From the NCBI GenBank assembly GCA_019918135.1, contig WBZZ01003272.1, positions 12,501 to 76,500 on the forward strand: a DNA stretch of 64,000 nucleotides. The letters are read 5' to 3'. The DNA comes from Paulinella micropora (lineage: Eukaryota; Cercozoa; Imbricatea; Euglyphida; Paulinellidae). The notes below the pieces were generated by a model that saw only the letters and a list, made by a program, of their open reading frames with translations, searched no databases and had not been told where the DNA came from. The translations under genes were made by a program, and so were the position numbers. Numbering within the stretch: the stretch's first letter is position 1; the number at the start of each line of letters is the position of its first letter. Below are positions 55,621 through 64,000 of this stretch, piece by piece.

Positions 55621-56225
55621 GTGTCCTTCTCCGCCCCCATCGTGTTATCAAAATCTTCTTTAGAGAGGTCATATTGGGCTTGTACCCACTGTTGTTCCTC
55701 CTCTGTGATCTCTTCCCCTTCAATATTAATCAAGTCGATCATTTGTCGTCCTCCTCCTCCTGTGTGGGCAGGTGGTATGGGATCACCATACGCTCCACTG
55801 CTCTCTTCTTATTCAAGTCCTCCTCCTCCTTCATCTTCGTTTTGTAAAAGAGCTATGAGGGTTCTGTGTTGGAGTATTTGTTTTCGTCTGACGTCCCCTT
55901 GTGAGACAGGTCAGTGAAAATTTGTTCTGGGTGCCCGTGTGGCAATGCAGAAAGAAATCACTCTAGTGATATGGACTCCAAATGTAATTCCCCCAACGAT
56001 AGCTCAATAAAAAGTCGGTAATACAACCAAACACAGTCCTCAAGAATGAGAATGATGTCTCGTTGTATTAGCTCAGTGAAGCCGAAAAAGGAAAACAACA
56101 GACCAGGAATAAAATAGCATCAGGTCCAATCCGGACAAATAATACTGAAAAACAGGCTGGTGCACCTGTCACCAGGAAAAGGGTACTTTTTACCGGCTAA
56201 CCGGGGGGTGATGCCTACACACATC
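55621..56225 (-). pseudogene. N-terminal gag-like remnant and unassigned flank
   Basis: 55880-55620 on minus reads QMIDLINIEGEEITEEEQQW and DLSKEDFDNTMGAEKD, with a stop further upstream in the Glu-rich part. From 55900 to 56225 no frame is supported. Confidence 0.4.
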
Positions 56226-56290
56226 AACATCATTATTAATAGTATGTTACACATGAGCAAGTGAGCTATCCTACGTCCCCAGTGGAATTT
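56226..56290. repeat. Repeat module A, copy 1
   Basis: 'caacatcattattaatag' to 'ccagtgga' is repeated almost exactly at 60398-60457, in the same orientation. It may be the outer part of an LTR family. Confidence 0.75.
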
Positions 56291-56368
56291 GGTAATATAG
56301 CAACACTGTAATTAATCCTATCCCCTTACTATGTAATTCACACCATTCGCACGAATACTGCCACCACG

Positions 56369-56659
56369 CTTAAGGAATCCGGACCGGTTGTGGTGGCTCA
56401 GGATCTAACTAGGGCGTCCCCCAGTAAGTCTCCCAGTATACCAGTTCAAATATTTACTTATTCAATGGATGGATTCAATCAACAGATACGACACAGAAAA
56501 TCCAAACAAACAGTAACGTTCGCACTCAGTGGTAACGATATGACTGATATAGGTAATTCCTAAAAAGGTAGCCACCAGTACCAGAAATGTCACAATATGA
56601 CTAGTAATTAGAATTATTATTAAGGGCCGCTATGACTAATTACTCTCTCACTTCCCAAG
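56369..56659. repeat. About 291-bp direct repeat (LTR-like), copy 1
   Basis: Starts CTTAAGGAATCCGGACC and ends CTTCCCAAG. It is about 97% identical to 59253-59549. Together they flank the gag-only element. The ends are not TG..CA. Confidence 0.75.
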
Positions 56660-57083
56660 TTCCCTCCTAATTAGGAATGAAGGCCCGCCATGAGCAACAT
56701 TAAAAACGATTACTCTGACTATTGTCTCAAAACAGAAGATGACGATCCGCCACATCCGACTTGCATCCCTGCATCCCGCCGCGACTAAGTCAAGACGGTC
56801 CCGCCAACTTCTTGATCTCCCCGGACTTGATACCGAATGTAGGCCGAACTGTCCCATAGAACTCCGTCTCCAAGTCCTTGCTCATTACCCGATTCCCGCG
56901 CGTAAAAATGTGCGGCCAGGCCCTCCCGGAGCCATAGAATAACGTTCCCGATCCGCTTCCGCGCGATCTGCGCCTTCAACCTCGCCGTCGGACATCTCCT
57001 CCTTTTCTACATCAGGACCTCCAAAACCTGGACCTTTTCCTTTACGCACTTTCTCTCCTTCCTCTTGCTCCATCTCATCCTCA
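56660..57083 (-). other. Interior of the gag-only element, 3' side
   Basis: A Glu/Lys/Gly-rich minus frame (57073-56885) that could be the gag tail. Nothing else is supported. Confidence 0.3.
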
Positions 57084-59065
57084 TCAGAGTTGGACGGGTC
57101 CGGCAGCTGCTCGCAGAAACGCTGTGCCGCCTTTGGCGAACTCCTCCTCCAACTCTTTCTTCACCGCCATGCCAACGCCTTTTAGCATGTAGGCCTTCCC
57201 TGGCCTCTCCTCCTCACTCGCACTCTCACTGTCTACTCCTGGCATCTTCTTCCGGGCACTCAGCCCATACTTCCTCTTGTTCAGCAAGCTCATCGCCTTA
57301 CTTATGTCCTTCTTCTTCTTTTTCTCCTTCTTCTTCACTCCTTCTTCTTCTCCCTCCGAGTCACTAGAGCTTTCATCTTTCTTCCCTCTTTCTTTCGCTT
57401 TCTTCCATCCCTCTCCTTCTATCACTTTACAATTGGTCATAGGGTGATCTCCCCCGCACTTCGCACACTCTTTCGTACACTCAGTAGCAACATGCCCTTT
57501 CTCTCGACAGTTAAAGCCAGTCTTCGTCTCCTCTTTCTTCTTTCTTCTCTTCCCTTCTTCTTCTGTGTGCTTGAACTTACACTTATCCCCATACTTGCAC
57601 CCCCCTGTCTTCTCAAAGACAAAACATTCCCATGCATGACTCCCTCTATGTGCTTAAGTTGCATGCCTTCCCTTTCAAGCACCTTTCGCCCCCTGAAAGA
57701 ACACGCACACCTTCTCAGTGCTTGCCTTTGCAGCATATGACCGTTCTCTTCCTTCTTTCTTCCTTCCTTCTCCCTTCCCTTCCCTCCTCTCCCTTTCCTT
57801 GGTCCCATCTATGTCTAGTGCTTTCTCTTGAACCTCCCCCCACCAGTGTTCAAAAGTCCACTTGTGTTGCTTCTTACTTACTGAAAGGGTACTCAACCAG
57901 GTACTCCAATCTGTCCTCACGCTTTCAGAAGCATAACAAGGGTCTTTCAAAGCTCTCGTTATGATTGTCTCGTATTCATTGTGATGTCAGTGGTTCCATG
58001 CCCCTTCATCTCTAACTCCTCCACTAAGCTCGCCAACTCATCAAACTGAGGTGCATATTCCTCATTCTCCCTCATCTTCCATTTATGCAGCGCAGTCACC
58101 CTATCCTGCACATCCTCTGCACTCACCTCTCCAAACCTCTGCACCAATCTATCCCATATCTCATTCACATTTTGCCCAAAGTCAGGAGAATCATCCCTCA
58201 CCAAGTCACTCACACTTCTCCTCGCTTTACCCTTCAATCTCCCATACACGAACAGGAACGCTCTCTTTCTTTGTTTCGTCACCTCTACCTTCACACTCCT
58301 TTCGTATCTATGAACCATCTTATTGTTCTCCTCCCTCTCTAACTTCTCTTTCTTAGTGATAGCTCTCTCTTGGTCTGCCTTTTCTTCTTCAGTCTCAGCT
58401 GATTCTTGTGCTAAAGGTGAAGCTATCATACTCTCCCTCACCTCACTTACCTTCCTCAGTCTTTCCACAGCCTCTTTCAACCTCGTGCTTGCCCTCTTAT
58501 CAGCAACGCTTGGTGTGCTTTGCTTCATGGTTAAAGGTGATCTCACTTCCGTTTCCTCCCTATCTTTTCTCGTCTGACTTACCTCCCTCACACTCTCCTC
58601 TTCTTCATTCTCGTTTTCTTTTTCCCTATCCCCATACCATTCCTCCCAAAGCCACATATACTTAGGCACCTCCTTCCCTTTAGACTGCAATGCTGTCACA
58701 TTGTCTTCATGCACCATGAGATAGTGTTCGTCAACAGGTTTGAGTGCTCCCTCCAAACCTTTCTCCCCCAGTCTCAATAACACAGCTCTCCTCCACTCTT
58801 TGAATTGTTTTTCCCCATCATAAGCCTCCTCATGGCTTTCCCCTTGACCTACGTTTCCCCTCCGTTGCACAGTTGTAAGTTGGTACCTTTCCTCTTCCAG
58901 CGGGAACGACATATCCAAAGCAGTTGCAGTGTCCCAGTCGCCTCCCCTTTTCCCTTTGTAGAGAGTCCTCAGTGCCGCAGTGGCCACCGACGTTATCCTC
59001 GATCCCTCCCTTTTCCCTTTCCCAGTCAATCCTTTTTCCCTAGCCCCAGATCGCCCAGATGGCAC
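57084..59065 (-). pseudogene. Gag with CCCH and CCHC zinc motifs (gag-only LTR element)
   Basis: 59065-57959 has a Gag-like helical domain (RYQLTTVQRRGNVGQGESHE ... KQFKEWRRAVLLRLGEKGLE) and, later, YGRLKGKARRSVSDLV and NEIWDRLVQRFGEVSAEDVQ, typical of retrotransposon gag. After frame changes near 57960 and 57680, the frame reading through 57620-57084 has GGCKYGDKCKFKH (CCCH), NCREKGHVATEC and CAKCGGDHPMTNC (zinc knuckles), then a Lys/Glu/Ser-rich tail. No pol is present, so the element is non-autonomous. Confidence 0.65.
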
Positions 59066-59252
59066 CTAGATCAGATGGCGTAAATATTCGTTGTTGTGCA
59101 CTCCCTCACAGGTGAGCAATATGCTTCCCTGTTCACTTAAGGTGTGGCACTACCTATCCCGCGGTTGCCCTTCTGGCCTGAAGGGTCTTGAATCCAGCTG
59201 GCTTTTCTTTGTGGTTTGTGCTTCCGGGTATTCATGCACAAGGCTCACAACC

Positions 59253-59549
59253 CTTAAGGAATCCGGACCGGTTGTGGTGGCTCAGGATCTAACTAGGGCG
59301 TCCCCCAGTAAGTCCCCTAGTATACCAGTTCAAATATTTACTTATTCAATGGATGGATTCAATCAACAGATACGATCCCGCCACAGAAAATCAAAACAAA
59401 CAGTAACGTTCGCACTCAGTGATAATGATATGACTGATATAGGTAATACCTAAAAAGGTAGCCACCAGTACCAGAAATGTCACAATATGACTAGTAATTA
59501 GAATTAATATTAAGGGCCGCTATGACTAATTACTCTCTCACTTCCCAAG
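59253..59549. repeat. About 297-bp direct repeat (LTR-like), copy 2
   Basis: The partner of 56369-56659, with a 6-bp insertion (atcccg) after 'cagatacg'. On the minus strand this would be the 5' LTR of the gag-only element. Confidence 0.75.
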
Positions 59550-60397
59550 CCACGCAATATGAGATACATATATGTATATGTCAACGTCAATACAATATAT
59601 ATACGTAATGTATATTCACCCAGTGTCACGAGCACAACCAATCAAACAAATGACGATGAGCAAACAAACAATCTTTCTCAAATGTGAGCATGTCTCCTCC
59701 ACAAAACATAGAAATAACTCACACATGTTCACATCAACAACTACGACGATAATACAATCACAATGACAAAGTGCCCAAAGCAAAGACATATATATGTAAT
59801 ATGGACACACACAAACAGGTATCTCCCCTATCTCCTTATCCAATATGTAAAGGAAAGGAATGAACCGAGTAATACAAAGATCCAAGGGTCCTTGCCCTAT
59901 GCCAGCAAGTCAGAGAGAGAAGGAGAGAATAAAGAGAAGAGCAACAACTGTCCGGTCCCAAAGGAGCAAATCGTTGGATAATTTGAAGGTCCGGGCCGTA
60001 GGAAAACTAGCCTGTTAACCGGATGCTCCGGGATCCCAGTGGTCTATCACCATTTTACTGAGTCACACTGAGATTCAAAAGAACCAAAAAGGAAACCAAC
60101 CTCACCAAATTGGTAGTATATGAACATAAAAGGCAATTCGCCACCAGTACCAGAAAAATATGGTAATAACTATGTAAAAACATGTAGAGGCCGATATGAC
60201 TAAATACTATATTGATAAATTGTCCATCGCTCCCCCTCTTTAGGAATAGCGGCCGATATGAGCCCACTTGAACATAGTAAAGGTCATAAAGCCAGACAAC
60301 AGCCAAACAAGTTATTTAATAAACCTGATATGGTCACAACTTAAACAGCAAAACCTTAAACAGTGACATCGTTAACTTGCGGCATTAACCACAGCAA
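59550..60397. other. Flank with a third, divergent LTR-like piece
   Basis: 60125-60270 resembles the end of the LTR-like repeat ('gccaccagtaccagaaa', 'ccgatatgactaa', 'tttaggaatagcggcc'), compare 56575-56700. 59570-60040 is AT-rich with no supported gene. Confidence 0.5.
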
Positions 60398-60457
60398 CAT
60401 CATTATTAATAGCATGTTACACATGAGCAAGTGAGCTATCCTACGTCTCCAGTGGAG
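60398..60457. repeat. Repeat module A, copy 2
   Basis: Nearly identical to 56226-56290. It ends exactly where the TTAGGG tract starts. Confidence 0.75.
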
Positions 60458-60479
60458 TTAGGGTTAGGGTTAGGGTTAG
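60458..60479. repeat. Interstitial telomere-like tract (TTAGGG)3 TTAG
   Basis: Three and a half perfect TTAGGG units are followed by CATTAGAAGCCC. Confidence 0.8.
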
Positions 60480-60529
60480 CATTAGAAGCCCTCCGTAGTC
60501 TCTCTTGTTGTCTAATAATGCCATCTGGC

Positions 60530-61225
60530 ATTTAAATTCTTGCTCGAGCTGGGCGTGGCACGGCCGGCGCCTGTAGCAGAGACGAGAACCGCCAGGCCTC
60601 CCGGACAGAGTCTCGGCCGTCAAGCCGACAAGGGCGTGCAGGGCAGTGGTGCAACCGACAAACCAACACAGCGCCCTTGGCATTCACAACAGCACGAACA
60701 AGAGCATCACGGAGCACAGCAGCAGGCCGGCGCAGCCCCACTCCCGGTCCCTGACGCGCGCTAGCCTCATTTGCGGGGCAAGGCACAGCGGAACTAGCGA
60801 GGACGCACACAACCAAAGCAGCGCGATAGCTCGTCGGTCTTCGGGCTGCTTGCTATGGCTGGTGCGTATTGTGTGATGTGGGCAGCGACATAACAGCCGC
60901 CCCGTACAGCCCCAAGCTTCAGGCAATGCTTACTATAGAGGGTTGTGGCAACCACGTCGCCCGGCTGGGGGCATGGCTGATGGCTCGATGAGGAACAAAA
61001 GAGGATCACAGTTGGGGTCGCCATACTCCAGCGTTGTCTTATATATCTCCCAGAACTCTCCGTTCCAAACGGCGAGGTGTGTTCTGTCCGGGGCAGATGT
61101 CTTTGTCAGGGGGTGGCACTCCGTTGATCTTCACCGCGGGCAGGTCCGCGTCAGCGCCCGTCGGCCGTGCCAGCACTAGAGCTGCATACATCGGCACGCG
61201 CAATTTCACTACACTTCTGTTCATG
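60530..61225 (-). pseudogene. GC-rich coding remnant
   Basis: Minus-strand frames read VPMYAALVLARPTGADADLP and VKINGVPPPDKDICPGQ, then in the next frame THLAVWNGEFWEIYKTTLEY and DPLLFLIEPSAMPPAGRR. Further on is MRLARVRDREWGCAGLLLCS with a hydrophobic run, followed by an in-frame TGA at about 60684. The composition matches the GC-rich segments elsewhere, not its AT-rich flanks. No family. Confidence 0.35.
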
Positions 61226-62028
61226 CCTTTTCTCTCTTTCTCTCCCCCCCCCCCCCCCGCTCAGTAACTATGGATTCACAAAAATGTAATGTCACGTTTT
61301 AAGTCTATTCAAGTCTCTTTAAGTAGAGTTTTTCAAAATATAAAGAAAATATGCAGGATCATTTACAACAGCTGGAATTCGATAAAAAACATTTAATTTA
61401 ATTATAATTAACGTTATTTCAATGAAAAAAATGATTTGGAAGGTGTAAGTCTGACTTGGCAGTGCGTGCCGGACGACCGCTCCCCACCACCCGAGTTGAG
61501 CTTTTCAAAATATAAAGAAAACATGCAGGATCATTTACAACAGCTGGAATTCGACGAATTAAACATTTAATTCAATAATAATTAAACTTTATTTTAATAA
61601 AAAAATTATTTACAAACTTGAAGTGATAGGTTGAAGTTGACTTGAAAATGCAGGCCGATCGCTCCCGACCCCCCCCCCCCTCACCCAAGTACCGCACTGA
61701 TCCTTAAAATAATCAGAACTAAATAAAAACAATTGAATTAAGTAATAATAAATCATTTTACAATGACATTTGTTTATCATAACTACGTCACAATATTCAG
61801 TATAGTCTAACTATCTAGAAAAAAATTTCAAACGCTTCCCGTTAGGGGTATCAAAAAGTCACAGAAAATATATATGTAAATATGATAGAAATGTAAGGGG
61901 AAAGGGGAAAGAGCAAGTGAAAATTTAAAAACGATTTGGAAAAGTAAAACTCTAACTTAATGTTTGGGCGTGTGACTGAGTGAGCCCCCACCCCCCCCCA
62001 ACGCCCCACGTGCTCACTCAAGCACAGA
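61226..62028. repeat. AT-rich region with a tandem repeat of about 172 bp
   Basis: Two units (from about 61325 and 61498) share 'tttcaaaatataaagaaaa', 'tgcaggatcatttacaacag' and 'ctggaattcga'. A C15 run lies at about 61243. No gene. Confidence 0.65.
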
Positions 62029-62030
62029 TA

Positions 62031-64000
62031 TTATTTCCGCGTTGCAAGGTATTGCAAATAAGAGTTATTCTGTGCTTGCGTATGCACCAGAAAGGCATTA
62101 GCTTGCTGTGAGCTAGAGGCTAAAAAAGCGGCAAGATCGCCGCTGTTCGCAGATGCCACCACAGCTTGTTGGGGCTGTACATTAAACTGAGGTAGCGGTG
62201 CAGCTGCAGCCTGATTCGGTTGAGGCTGCAAATGCTGAGGTAGTACAGACTGATCTGGTTGAGGCTGAACAACAACCTGCTGCGCTACCGGCAGCGCTGG
62301 GGGGGGGGGGAAACGGCTGGTGCATCTGCTGAGTCCCACCGTACCCGCCATACTGCTGGCTCCCACCGTACCCGCCAATGTTGCCTAGTTTCACACATTC
62401 CTTGTTTATTACAGAGTGAGATGCGGACATCATGTTAATGTTCAAGAAGGATGCAGACATCATCTTACCTTTTTGAACATTAACATGATGTCCAGGCTGC
62501 TGCGTCTGAAACTGCCCACCGTGCATGCCACCAGGCTGCTGCATGACAACCGGCGTCTGAAACTGCCCACTAGCTGGCCAACATTGCAAAAAGAAGATAA
62601 TGTATTTAGGAGATGGTGGAAAGGGGTGGGGAGGGGAGGGGGAAAAGCGTACTAATTTACCGGGTTGAAACAAATAAAGTTGCTCAGGAGGGATGTTGGC
62701 TGGAGGCTGCTTGCATAATGAGGCGACCGAAGCTGCACCAAAATGTTCCAAGAGGGAGTGCAGTTTTTGGAAGTCCCGGCCCTGCTTCCGGCAAGCGTTG
62801 GCTAACCGCTGCACTTCCTTTGCGTACGCGTTGTTGGCTGGATCTACAGCGGCCGCTTTAACAGAATCACAATACGAAAGCCGCGCATTTTTACAGAAAG
62901 CGCAGATACAATACCACTTGTGATTTCCCACCTTCCACAGCCCACATTTGATTTCATCATCCGTTGGTGTGTACGGTGGCGGCCTCCGAATCCAGCCCTT
63001 CTCAGGTTTATTTTTGCTCACAGCCTTACTCTTCACCTCGGATTCCTGATCGTCTTCCTCGGTACCCTCCCCTTCCTCATCGCCGAGCGACGTTTCCGAC
63101 ATCTCCACAAGTCTCGCGGCTGCTTTCAGCGCGGCCTTGCGCTGTTTTGCCTGCTTCTTGGCCTCCTTCGCTTCTTTTTCCGCAGCTTCTCTCATTTGTT
63201 CAGCAAATGATTTCATTTCGAAAAGGGGCTTGAGTTCTTTTGCTGGCAAGTCGGACGCGTAAGGTGTTATATACCCAAGGTACTCGGCCTCAAACTGCCA
63301 GTCCTCAATCTGTCTGAAGGGCACATCCAAATCCAGCAGGCAGAACCTCATGATGCATAACTGGAATGGGGTGGGAAAACCATCCACTTTCCTTAATACC
63401 AACAGCTTTCGTTCACTAATTTTGACACTTTTCCTCAACTTCGATGCTTTTCCCAAAATACCGACAGGCCCGAAGACAATGACCTCTTCCGCAGGCTCAT
63501 CGGGCTTTAATTCGTTCTTGTTGAGGAACGCAAAACATCGTTCGGGCCACATAAGAGCGCCATCTGCCCCCTTTCTTTGAATCCATGACATCCGTGTCAA
63601 CAAAGTCAGCAGCCATTTGTGACCAGGGCTATTTTTAGCAAAGAGAGTCTGCCCCTTGCAATACTGAACATCGTTCCCGTCCCTGTCCCAGAATTGATAT
63701 TGCTCGTTGCTCAAAACCGTAAAATGCAATCTGTCTGCAGAAAACCCCGGCTTGATATCCACTCCACCCTCGGGAAGCGGTGGGGTGAGCGGCGACTTAG
63801 AGGGGGACGGTAACTTAGTGGGGGGCGGCGACTTAGGGGGGGACGGCGACTTAGGGGGGGACGGCGACTTAGGGGGGGACGACGACTCGAATTGAAAGTT
63901 AATCTCATCAACATTTGGCGTAGGTGGGGTGGGTGGACGGTGACTTAGTGGGGGACGAACGAAAGTGTCAGCAAAACGATCCCTGCCCAAGTCCGCCCGC
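62031..64000 (-). CDS. Gene D: 3' part of a multi-exon gene, runs off the window
   Basis: Open at the window edge; the true start is outside. Exon 1 (to 62661) has a Pro/Ser/Lys repeat (SPPKSPSPPKSP), a region with QFWDRDGNDVQYCKGQTLFA and KLLVLRKVDGFPTPFQLCIM, an Ala/Lys helix, an acidic stretch, then WYCICAFCKNARLSYCDSVK. Introns at 62660-62574 and 62468-62395 are GT-AG and keep phase. The next exons are Gln/Gly/Pro-rich. A G12 run (62299-62310) shifts the frame; the following frame ends AAFLASSSQQANAF ... LQYLATRK. The family is unknown and probably related to gene A. Confidence 0.55.
63790..63890. repeat. 21-bp coding repeat in gene D
   Basis: 'gacttagggggggacggc' repeated about four times codes for the SPPKSPSPPKSP stretch on the minus strand. 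Confidence 0.8.

Noticed and set aside
60441-60926. UGA recoding as a sense codon
   Set aside because: TGA ends several convincing ORFs in the window (for example 48183-48185 and 48521-48523), so isolated in-frame TGA codons are better read as mutations.

Overview
The window reads as nuclear DNA of a eukaryotic microbe. Genes are interrupted by short GT-AG introns, many of about 50-90 nt. Poly(A) signals of the AATAAA/ATTAAA type follow several ORFs, and LTR-retrotransposon remnants, microsatellites and a short interstitial TTAGGG tract are present. I see no bacterial operon, rRNA cluster or CRISPR array. I cannot name the species. No database search was run, so every family name rests on motifs read by eye.

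Layout. 0-7.5 kb: a 17-residue coding repeat, an intronless SET-domain gene that looks like a retrocopy, a broken Cys-rich ORF, nested tandem repeats and a MITE-like element. 7.9-21.7 kb: one minus-strand host gene (exons at 21667-20236 and 9501-7944, with a SAP-like motif and a CxxC/CxxC tail). Its large intron holds 178-bp tandem repeats and, inserted exactly in phase with them, a 10.1-kb compact and mostly GC-rich island (9901-20000) bounded by an 8-bp direct repeat. The island carries about nine intron-less genes: an esterase-like fragment, a Sel1-repeat protein, a MYND-like finger, two paralogous coiled-coil proteins, a SAM-like protein and unknowns. This repertoire recalls large DNA viruses, but no viral hallmark gene is present.

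22-27.9 kb: a plus-strand multi-exon gene ('gene A') with tandemly duplicated exon-intron units and a long TTGC-repeat intron. 28-41 kb: repeat-rich DNA with palindromic word satellites, polypurine composite repeats, and fragments of a second GC-rich segment (FkbM-type methyltransferase piece, broken LRR-like gene). 41.6-48.5 kb: two more multi-exon genes ('C' on minus, 'B' on plus) whose introns are filled by the same CATACCCC minisatellite, a degenerate transposase-like gene, a copia RNase H fragment, a tRNA-like/SINE sequence and a zinc-finger plus methyltransferase ORF that may be an alternative last exon of gene B.

48.5-50 kb: minisatellites. 50-60.4 kb: a degenerate Ty3/gypsy-like element lacking the RT core, and a gag-only element between about 290-bp direct repeats; both gags carry CCCH fingers. 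60.4-61.2 kb: an interstitial telomere-like tract beside a GC-rich coding fragment. 62-64 kb: the 3' part of a further multi-exon gene ('gene D') whose C-terminus resembles that of gene A.
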